A stretch of 6,305 nucleotides of DNA from Roseiflexaceae bacterium. GTDB taxonomy: Bacteria; Chloroflexota; Chloroflexia; Chloroflexales; Roseiflexaceae. Position numbers and translations under genes: made by a program. The notes beneath the pieces are model-generated. The model made no database searches. It had not been told where the DNA came from and saw only the letters and a program-made list of their open reading frames with translations. The stretch lies in assembly GCA_947462525.1 (NCBI GenBank), contig CANHPK010000098.1:1-6305 (forward strand), read 5' to 3'. Below are positions 1 through 5,450 of the stretch, piece after piece (positions within the stretch are counted from its first letter, which is position 1; each line of letters opens with the position of its first letter).

Positions 1-887
1 GAGGCTGCCACATCGCGACTTCGCGCGATTCCCATGCGTTCTACTTCGTCACTCGTCTGTGCCCGGATGCCTGCAGTATCGATAAAGCGAACAGGAATCC
101 CATGGATGTCAGCGCTTTCTTCGAGTGTATCGCGGGTTGTTCCGGCAACCGGTGAGACCAGCGCGCGATTGGTGCGCAGGAACGCATTGAGCAAACTCGA
201 CTTACCGACATTCGGCCGACCGAGCAACGCCACCTGTGCACCATCACGGAGCAAAATCCCTGCACGCGCACCATCGATGTATGTTTGCAACCGGGCGACA
301 ACAGCGCGGAGTGCGGTCGGGTTGAGTGCATCTTCGCTGACGTCATCGGGGAAGTCGATACGTGCAATCACGGCGGCGAGCTCATAGAGCAACGCAGCCC
401 GTAGTTCTGCAACGGCACTCCCTACCCAACCGTTGAGTTGGTGGTGCGCCTGGCGCAGTGCTTGCGGTGTCTGTGCCTGGATGATGTCCATTACTGCTTC
501 GGCCTGCGCCAAATCGATGCGTCCAGCTGCATACGCACGCATGGTGAATTCGCCCGGATGGGCAAGCCGCGCACCGGCTTCGATACACCGTGCGATGACG
601 AGTTCGACCGCCACACGTCCACCGTGACACGAAATTTCGACGACGTCCTCGCCGGTGTAGGTGGTAGGCAGCCGCATCCAGTAGGCGAGCACCTCATCGA
701 TACGACTGCCATCTAGCGCGACGATATGCCCATAGCGCACATGCCGAGAGCGCCATTGCCCTGCACGATGCGGAATCATGATTGACGCCAAGATTGGCTG
801 TGCCTGCGACCCACTGAGGCGCACAACCCCAATTGCTGCGCCACCCACGGATGTCGCCGCAGCAACAATTGTATCGGTGTAGTTCAT
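1..887 (-). CDS. mnmE: tRNA uridine-5-carboxymethylaminomethyl(34) synthesis GTPase MnmE (partial, C-terminus beyond window edge)
   Basis: MnmE works with MnmG to modify the wobble uridine (U34) of certain tRNAs, using GTP and a folate-derived one-carbon unit in the cytoplasm. I translated the minus strand from the ATG at 887-885 and it stays open to the window edge, giving 295 residues of a family usually about 450 long. The N-terminal folate-binding TrmE domain is visible, with YTGEDVVEISCHGG at 77-90 and HPGEFTMRAYAAGRIDLAQAE at about 110-130. A helical stretch follows, then the inserted G domain: P-loop GRPNVGKS at 223-230, TTRD at 250-253 and DTAG at 270-273. The NKxD motif, the C-terminal helices and the catalytic CxGK end lie outside the window. 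No Shine-Dalgarno sequence precedes the ATG; a TATAAT sits only 6 bp upstream, suggesting a leaderless mRNA. The gene diverges from pucC. The reading frame shows no break. Confidence 0.97.
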   Translation of the reverse strand, partial: MNYTDTIVAAATSVGGAAIGVVRLSGSQAQPILASIMIPHRAGQWRSRHVRYGHIVALDGSRIDEVLAYWMRLPTTYTGEDVVEISCHGGRVAVELVIARCIEAGARLAHPGEFTMRAYAAGRIDLAQAEAVMDIIQAQTPQALRQAHHQLNGWVGSAVAELRAALLYELAAVIARIDFPDDVSEDALNPTALRAVVARLQTYIDGARAGILLRDGAQVALLGRPNVGKSSLLNAFLRTNRALVSPVAGTTRDTLEESADIHGIPVRFIDTAGIRAQTSDEVERMGIARSRDVAA

Positions 888-893
888 ACAGGT

Positions 894-899
894 ATTATA
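894..899 (-). promoter_or_regulatory. Probable -10 box of mnmE (leaderless promoter)
   Basis: The minus strand reads TATAAT, a perfect -10 consensus, 6 bp before the mnmE ATG. If this hexamer occupies -12 to -7, +1 falls exactly on the A of the ATG (887). At the expected -35 spacing of 17 bp only TGCACT is found, which matches 3 of 6 consensus bases, so recognition would depend mainly on the -10 element. Confidence 0.6.
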
Positions 900-946
900 C
901 GTGGGGTCAATCAAGGAGTGCATACACAGACGGGGAGCGGGGTTAC

Positions 947-973
947 TTGGAGATAACTGAACTGTGCTACTAT
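947..973 (+). promoter_or_regulatory. Probable promoter of the pucC-puhE transcript
   Basis: A TACTAT -10 hexamer at 968-973 is preceded by TG plus one base (965-967), making an extended -10. A TTGGAG hexamer at 947-952 could act as -35, but its spacer is 15 bp, shorter than ideal. Predicted +1 is near 980, giving a leader of about 23 nt. Copies of CTGTG at 962-966 and 974-978 overlap the -10 element and might form a binding site, but five-base repeats are weak evidence. Confidence 0.45.
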
Positions 974-1002
974 CTGTGTGATACGGACTGCAGGAGCCAA
1001 CA

Positions 1003-2433
1003 ATGAATGCAGAAAAAAACATCTGGGGAATGATAACGCAGTACATTGATCGCATAAATCAATGGCTCGCACAGTACCCGGTTTGGCAGCGACGGGTCCG
1101 TATATTGCGGTTGGGGCTCTTCCAATTCGGGATGGGCATTTCGTTGGCCCCAATAACCGGTACGCTCAATCGTGTACTGATCAGCGACCTCAAGATATCT
1201 GCAGGTTTTGTTGCGCTGTTGATGTCGATTCATTACTTTGTCTCACCCATACGGACCGTCGTCGGTCACCATTCGGATGTACGGCGCAGCAAAGGCTTCT
1301 GGCGTACTCCGTACATCGTGCTCGGGGCGATGTTGACCTATGGAGGACTGTCGACTGCGCCGTTTTCGTTGATTTTGTTCGATGCAGACAGCATGACACA
1401 GGGTCCGATTGTCTATATTGTTGCGTTTCTGATTTTTTTGCTCTACGGCGTCGGGGTGAACATCGTCGAGACAACGTATTTGGCGATGGTGAGTGACAAC
1501 ACGGAACCCGAAGAGCGTGGCAAAATCCTCGCTATTCTCTGGTTGATGCTCGTGGTCGGCACCGTTACTGGGTCATTGTTCATCGGCCTTTCGCTCATCG
1601 ACTATTCACTCGGTGCGTTGATTAGTGCGATGCAGATGAGTGCGTTTATCTTTGTCGTGTGTATGGTTCTGTCATTGATTCGACAAGAAAAGCTGCGCCC
1701 CGACGGGCGTCTGGTGCGCGAAATCGAGCATGTTGCCCGACAGTCGCTCGGTGAGTCGCTCAAAATCGTCTGGAACACTCCTGCCTTGCGCAGTATGTTT
1801 TTTGTGTTTTTCATCGCAACACTCGGCTTCGGCACGCACGATGTGTTGCTCGAGCCGTACGGCGCACAGATCCTCGATATGTCGGTGACGGCGACAACCT
1901 TGCTGACCGCACTGTGGGGCGTCGCCATGATCGTCGCCGTTGTTACTGCTGGGTGGTGGTTATGGACACGCGGCCAAAGCGGACGTCTGCTCATCAGTGG
2001 CGCTTTGGTCGGGATGATGGGTTTTTTGACCGTCACGTATGCAGGAATCATCGAATCGACCCTGCTCTTCCAGGTTGGGGTGGCGGGTATCGGTTTCGGT
2101 CGTGGATTGTTTATTGTCGGGAGCATTGCAACCGTCATGAGCCTTGCCGATCGTGGACACACCGGGCTCTTTATGGGCATCTGGGGTGTTGTGCAATCAT
2201 TGGCACAAGGCTTTGGGACGATTGGTGGTGGTGTTGCACGCGATGCAATAGGGAGTGCGACCGGCAATGTGTTGTACGGCTATGTATCGGTCTATGCCGC
2301 TGCCAGTGTGTTTTTGTGTGTGATGGTGGTCTACATGTACGTCAAGCGCATTAACTCACGTCTGTCGAACGGCGAGATTCAATCACCATGGAACGGCTTG
2401 CAAAACATCCCCGCTGACCAAATATTGTTCTAG
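1003..2433 (+). CDS. pucC: PucC/LhaA-type BCD-family MFS transporter (bacteriochlorophyll / light-harvesting complex assembly)
   Basis: Proteins of this family (PucC, LhaA, Bch2) are inner-membrane major facilitator relatives needed for assembly of light-harvesting antennae, probably by delivering bacteriochlorophyll. This 476-residue protein is of family size and shows about 12 hydrophobic segments (first near 36-56, last near 424-447) with a longer polar loop around 226-260 between the halves. Family-like signatures are GTLNRVLI at 53-60, the cytoplasmic loop GHHSDVRRSKGFWRTPYI at 88-105 (the MFS loop 2-3 position), DVLLEPYG at 280-287 and SVTATTLLTALWG at 294-306. The start is chosen because AGGAG at 992-996 lies 6 bp before the ATG; an in-frame ATG at 1030 is less well placed. 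It is followed 33 bp later by puhE on the same strand. Cyanobacterial chlorophyll carriers belong to the same superfamily, so the pigment specificity is inferred from the PuhE neighbour. Confidence 0.9.
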   Translation: MNAEKNIWGMITQYIDRINQWLAQYPVWQRRVRILRLGLFQFGMGISLAPITGTLNRVLISDLKISAGFVALLMSIHYFVSPIRTVVGHHSDVRRSKGFWRTPYIVLGAMLTYGGLSTAPFSLILFDADSMTQGPIVYIVAFLIFLLYGVGVNIVETTYLAMVSDNTEPEERGKILAILWLMLVVGTVTGSLFIGLSLIDYSLGALISAMQMSAFIFVVCMVLSLIRQEKLRPDGRLVREIEHVARQSLGESLKIVWNTPALRSMFFVFFIATLGFGTHDVLLEPYGAQILDMSVTATTLLTALWGVAMIVAVVTAGWWLWTRGQSGRLLISGALVGMMGFLTVTYAGIIESTLLFQVGVAGIGFGRGLFIVGSIATVMSLADRGHTGLFMGIWGVVQSLAQGFGTIGGGVARDAIGSATGNVLYGYVSVYAAASVFLCVMVVYMYVKRINSRLSNGEIQSPWNGLQNIPADQILF

Positions 2434-2436
2434 CAC

Positions 2437-2451
2437 TGCGTCTCGGACGCA
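2437..2451 (+). other. Intercistronic hairpin between pucC and puhE
   Basis: TGCGTC (2437-2442) and GACGCA (2446-2451) are perfect inverted repeats around a 3-nt TCG loop. The stem begins 3 bp after the pucC stop and ends 5 bp before the puhE AAGGA ribosome-binding site. There is no T-run after it, so it is not a typical intrinsic terminator. It could affect mRNA stability or puhE translation, or be chance. Confidence 0.45.
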
Positions 2452-2466
2452 CGGACAAGGAATATC

Positions 2467-3246
2467 ATGCAGATTGTCGGGGCAGTGCTCTTTGCTATTT
2501 TTCTCTGGTGGGTGAGCACCGGGGCCATCATCGTGATGTATCGCAAAGAACCGTGGACCTACGATGCATCCGTCGGGGCATACACGGTGGTCGCAGCTGC
2601 AAGCATGGCAGTGCTTATCCTGTTGCGCAATACCAGTGAACTCTGGGCAATCTATGTCAGCTTTTCGGCAGGGACGCTCGTGTGGGGGTGGAATCTCGCG
2701 TGCTACTACACCGGGTACATCACCGGCCCCAAAGACCCCCAACCACGTCACAATTTGTCGGATGCAGAACGGTTCCGTCATGCGATGATTCGTTCGGCGC
2801 ATCACGAGTGGGTTTCGGTGCTGCTTGTTGCTACGTCTGCGGGGTTGGCATGGGGTGCAAGCAATATTGCGGGATTCGGTTGCATTATTCTTTTTTACAC
2901 ATTACACATGCTCGCGAAGCTTTCGATCTACTTCGGTGTGGCAAACTTTAGCGGGGCGTGGCTCCCAGCGCATCTCCAATACATCACTGCGTATTTTGGT
3001 CCGCGCCGGTTCCACTGGTTTTCTGTCTGTGCAATTGGTATCGGCGTCATCGGTACGATTTGGAGCATTGCTGGGATTCAATCTTCTACCGTCGATTCCC
3101 AAACCATCACCTATGCGTTTTGGTGCTTGATTTGTGCGGCGGCGGTACTCGAGCTTGTCGTGCTTCTCATTCCCGAATCACAATTGCATCGATTTTTGGC
3201 TTTTCTTACCCATCTATCCGGCGCAGCAAACACAAAAATGCTATAA
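2467..3246 (+). CDS. puhE: PuhE-type putative photosynthetic complex assembly protein (DUF3623 family)
   Basis: This 259-residue polytopic membrane protein resembles PuhE, encoded in purple bacteria at the end of the puhABC-E cluster and known there to influence reaction-centre/LH1 assembly and bacteriochlorophyll production; its biochemical activity is not known. About seven hydrophobic segments are visible (for example 2-23, 39-55, 62-80, 117-155, 184-204 and 214-235). Family-like signatures are TGYITGP at 82-88, DAERFRHA at 99-106 before HHEW at 112-115, WGASNIAGF at 129-137 and AKLSIYFGVANF at 150-161, followed by LPAHLQYITAYF at 166-177. The length fits the family. AAGGA at 2457-2461 lies 5 bp before the ATG. 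It probably shares the pucC transcript (33-bp gap). Its stop codon (3244-3246) lies within the -10 element of the next gene. The family was recognised from motif memory, not by alignment. Confidence 0.85.
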   Translation: MQIVGAVLFAIFLWWVSTGAIIVMYRKEPWTYDASVGAYTVVAAASMAVLILLRNTSELWAIYVSFSAGTLVWGWNLACYYTGYITGPKDPQPRHNLSDAERFRHAMIRSAHHEWVSVLLVATSAGLAWGASNIAGFGCIILFYTLHMLAKLSIYFGVANFSGAWLPAHLQYITAYFGPRRFHWFSVCAIGIGVIGTIWSIAGIQSSTVDSQTITYAFWCLICAAAVLELVVLLIPESQLHRFLAFLTHLSGAANTKML

Positions 3247-3247
3247 T
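3239..3247 (+). promoter_or_regulatory. Extended -10 promoter of the receiver-RodZ gene
   Basis: TGCTATAAT is a perfect extended -10 element (TGn plus TATAAT at 3242-3247). It covers the last codons and stop of puhE. Predicted +1 is near 3254, leaving a 23-nt leader. No convincing -35 is seen 16-18 bp upstream (the bases there are GC-rich), as is common for extended -10 promoters. Confidence 0.6.
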
Positions 3248-3276
3248 CCAATGACGTTTCACAGACCGGAGCTACT

Positions 3277-4683
3277 ATGGCACTGATACTCGCGATCGAC
3301 GAAGATGTCGTACTCACTATGAGTCTTGACCTTCAACTCGGTCACGTCGGCCACACCGTGCGTCGGGTCAGTACCGTTGCGCAAGCAAAAGCTTCGTTCA
3401 ATGAGCGGACTCCAGATGTCATCGTCATCGACCCGACCATTTCTGAGCAGGGTGGCTGGGCACTTGTCGAGCAATGGAGTCGCCAGGTCCCCACCGTGAT
3501 CATGAGTCACGATCCCACCGACGCCAGCGAACGACGTGCCCAAGAGCTCGGCGTCCATGCAGTGTTGCGCAAACCGCTGCTGGTGCGCGAACTCATCGAT
3601 GCCATTATGCCCTTTGTCGGCGAAGCAACGCCGTTACAAGCCGAGCGCACGACGACCAGCGAACCAGCTCCTCCCGCTGCTACCCGCACACAACGGTCGA
3701 CAAACCCCACAGCTGCCGAGCGACGCGCTGCCCGCGAACGGCTACAAGCAGCCGAAGCAGCAACATCCTCTGCTCCGCAGCCTGAGCAACCATCATCCCC
3801 ACAGAGTGCAGATCCGCTCGGACTCGGCGGGACGCCCGATGATGACCTGCTATTGGCCGGGTTGCCGACCACCTCATACACCGAGCCAATGACTCCAGAA
3901 AAAAAAGAATCACTGGGAATGCAGTTACGTGCCCAACGTATTAAGCGCAATATCCCACTCAATCAGGTCGATTTGGCAATTGGCGTGCATATGGCGTATC
4001 TCCAAGCCATGGAAGAAGACCGGTTTTCGCATCTGCCGCGCGGGCGGATGGCAGAAGAGATGATCTCGAAATACGTCAAGTATCTCAACCTCGATGTTGC
4101 GGGCGCGTTGCTCCAATATCGTTCGTTCCAATACAGTGAACCCGTCGAACCGATTACTGACTACGGTGCAGCAAACCTTGTTGTGATCCGCTATTCGGGG
4201 CTTATTCGGGCGGTTTTGGCAGTGCTCCTGCTCGGGGGGATGGGATACGGCATATGGACCTACGAGCAAGAACGTATCGTCGGCTACCTTGGTCAACTGC
4301 GTGCGGCAGTGAATCAACCGACTGCCACTGCAACGACCATCCCACCCGCAACCGCGACGAGCGTGGCGGCAGCAGTCGCCACCCAAATTCCGACCAATAC
4401 GGTGGTACCAACCGTTACGGCGTCGACCGTGCCGACGCAGACGGTGCCACCGGTGACACAAACACCGTCGCCCGAACCAACGCAAACCGTGCGTGCGACC
4501 GCAACAAACCGCAGAACATCGTCGCCGACGACGAGTCCTACGGCGGTGGCTACCGCAACACGGACAGTCACATCCTCACAGACAGCCACATCGACGCGCA
4601 CACCAACGACCCGTGCACAGACACGCACTCCACAGCAAACGGTGACTGCAGTCCGTCGGGCAACCCAAACAAAACGGCCGTAG
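3277..4683 (+). CDS. Receiver domain - RodZ-like HTH - single membrane segment - Thr/Pro-rich tail protein
   Basis: Residues 1-118 form a CheY-like receiver: acidic pair D8/E9, phospho-acceptor D52 in VIVIDPT, switch residue S77 in VIMSH, and K99-P100. A polar Ala/Pro/Ser linker runs from about 120 to 205. Residues 212-275 match the RodZ-type XRE helix-turn-helix (LGMQLRAQRIKRN at 213-225, YLQAMEEDRFSHLP at 241-254, then KYVKYLNLD at 265-273). One hydrophobic segment spans about 307-328. The last 123 residues (346-468) are about one third threonine, Pro-rich, and basic toward the end. The C-terminal DUF4115 domain found in many RodZ proteins is not visible. In RodZ the HTH binds MreB and helps set rod shape. 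Here the receiver and HTH would be cytoplasmic and the tail outside. GGAG at 3268-3271 lies 5 bp before the ATG. Function is inferred; a membrane-bound response regulator or an MreB-linked shape protein are both possible. No histidine kinase is in the window. Confidence 0.88.
   Translation: MALILAIDEDVVLTMSLDLQLGHVGHTVRRVSTVAQAKASFNERTPDVIVIDPTISEQGGWALVEQWSRQVPTVIMSHDPTDASERRAQELGVHAVLRKPLLVRELIDAIMPFVGEATPLQAERTTTSEPAPPAATRTQRSTNPTAAERRAARERLQAAEAATSSAPQPEQPSSPQSADPLGLGGTPDDDLLLAGLPTTSYTEPMTPEKKESLGMQLRAQRIKRNIPLNQVDLAIGVHMAYLQAMEEDRFSHLPRGRMAEEMISKYVKYLNLDVAGALLQYRSFQYSEPVEPITDYGAANLVVIRYSGLIRAVLAVLLLGGMGYGIWTYEQERIVGYLGQLRAAVNQPTATATTIPPATATSVAAAVATQIPTNTVVPTVTASTVPTQTVPPVTQTPSPEPTQTVRATATNRRTSSPTTSPTAVATATRTVTSSQTATSTRTPTTRAQTRTPQQTVTAVRRATQTKRP
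4315..4680 (+). repeat. Low-complexity Thr/Pro-coding tract
   Basis: This stretch encodes residues 347-468 of the receiver-RodZ protein and is dominated by ACN and CCN codons with Ala, Val and Ser between them. I count 40 threonines in residues 346-468. There is no regular tandem period at DNA level; the repetition is compositional. About ten arginines and one lysine occur in the second half, with a single glutamate. Confidence 0.7.
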
Positions 4684-4702
4684 CGCCATTGCCGCTATGG
4701 CC
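4676..4702. terminator. Shared hairpin between convergent genes, candidate bidirectional terminator
   Basis: GGCCGTAGCG (4676-4685) pairs with CGCTATGGCC (4693-4702) around a 7-nt loop. As plus-strand RNA this is a continuous 10-bp stem with one G-U pair; as minus-strand RNA the same position is an A-C mismatch. On the minus strand the hairpin is followed by GTTTTGTTTGGG, a fair U-rich tail, so termination of the phosphatase transcript is better supported. On the plus strand no T-run follows. The TAG stop codons of both genes (4681-4683 plus, 4697-4695 minus) lie inside the two arms. Confidence 0.6.
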
Positions 4703-5420
4703 ACAACGGGTATAAATGCCCGACATGCGCGAGCACGATATCCGCATACCCTGCGAGTTCTGACTGCTGACAAACCCCCGTTGTCACCCCGACACACGCC
4801 ATCACGCCCGCTGCTTTGCCCATCAACATATCACTCGGCGTATCGCCCACCATGATTGCCTCGTGGGGTGCGATCCCGAGCGTTTTGCATATGACCAGGA
4901 TTTTGTCTGGTGCAGGTTTGGGTGCAACGCCTGGATCATCTGCACAGGCAATGGCTGCTATCGCGTGGGCAATCCCTAGACTCTGCAGTGTTGCTTGGGT
5001 GGGTGCACGATTGTCGGCAGTGGCAACCGCAATCAGACAGCCTTGCGAACGAATCCATGCACAGAGTGCTGGTAAGTCGGTACACGGAACCGCAGCTGCG
5101 GTCGGATCGGGGGCCTGCCACAGGCGCTGCACGAGGGCGAGAGATTCTTCAGCTGCTACACCATACTGTTGCACCAGCTGTGCGATTTCGCGTTGTGTGG
5201 TCGCCTCTGGGGCTATCGCCAAGGCGCCATCAGATTGGATTTTTTTCGTGATGGGATCCATACCAATCATGGCATAGAGCGGGATTCGCAGATTTGGACT
5301 AACGGTGTCGCAGACGCGCACAATGAACTCCTCTGCCCAAGTCCCCCACATCGCCACAAAATCAATCAGCGTCCCGTCTTTGTCAAAGATCACCAACGTC
5401 GGTCGTCGTGCGAACTGCAT
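4695..5420 (-). CDS. HAD-superfamily hydrolase (subfamily IA, phosphoglycolate-phosphatase-like)
   Basis: This is a 241-residue cytoplasmic phosphatase-like protein with all four HAD motifs: motif I DKDGT at 13-17 (nucleophile D13, acid/base D15), motif II T134 in VATADN, motif III K168 in APKPAP, and motif IV GDTPSD at 192-197 (Mg-binding D193 and D197). Residues about 20-105 form a helical C1-type cap containing a conserved-looking DFVAMWGTWAEEF (20-32). The length and motif spacing suit phosphatases acting on small phosphorylated metabolites, but the motifs do not fix the substrate; phosphoglycolate is only the usual database label. The ATG has a strong ribosome-binding site, with AGGAG at 5430-5426 and a 5-nt spacer. 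It lies 30 bp downstream of the solute-binding protein gene, probably in one operon, and converges with the receiver-RodZ gene. Confidence 0.88.
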   Translation of the reverse strand: MQFARRPTLVIFDKDGTLIDFVAMWGTWAEEFIVRVCDTVSPNLRIPLYAMIGMDPITKKIQSDGALAIAPEATTQREIAQLVQQYGVAAEESLALVQRLWQAPDPTAAAVPCTDLPALCAWIRSQGCLIAVATADNRAPTQATLQSLGIAHAIAAIACADDPGVAPKPAPDKILVICKTLGIAPHEAIMVGDTPSDMLMGKAAGVMACVGVTTGVCQQSELAGYADIVLAHVGHLYPLWP

Positions 5421-5425
5421 GTCTG

Positions 5426-5435
5426 CTCCTCTCCC
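5426..5435 (-). promoter_or_regulatory. Strong ribosome-binding site of the HAD gene
   Basis: The minus strand reads GGGAGAGGAG, ending 5 nt before the ATG at 5420. It lies in the 30-bp gap after the solute-binding protein stop and fixes the start. No promoter is evident in this short gap, supporting cotranscription. Confidence 0.7.
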
Positions 5436-5450
5436 ATGTCACGGTACCTG

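Noticed and set aside
941..956. Inverted repeat GTTA...TAAC near the pucC -35
   Set aside because: Only 4-bp arms match around an 8-bp centre, too little to call an operator.
888..1002. PpsR/CrtJ-type operator (TGT-N12-ACA) before pucC
   Set aside because: I looked for the spaced TGT/ACA palindrome known from purple-bacterial photosynthesis promoters and found no properly spaced copy.
1602..2267. Long minus-strand open frame of 221 codons
   Set aside because: It lies wholly antisense to the well-supported pucC; its Pro/Thr-rich, low-complexity translation has no recognisable domain and no suitable start signal.
3925..4485. Minus-strand open frame of 186 codons
   Set aside because: It is antisense to the HTH and tail part of the receiver-RodZ gene; the Arg/Gly/His/Cys-rich translation is typical of a shadow frame.
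4254..4715. Plus-strand open frame of 153 codons overlapping the Thr-rich tail
   Set aside because: It is a frame-shifted reading of low-complexity ACN codons; no ribosome-binding site and no domain.
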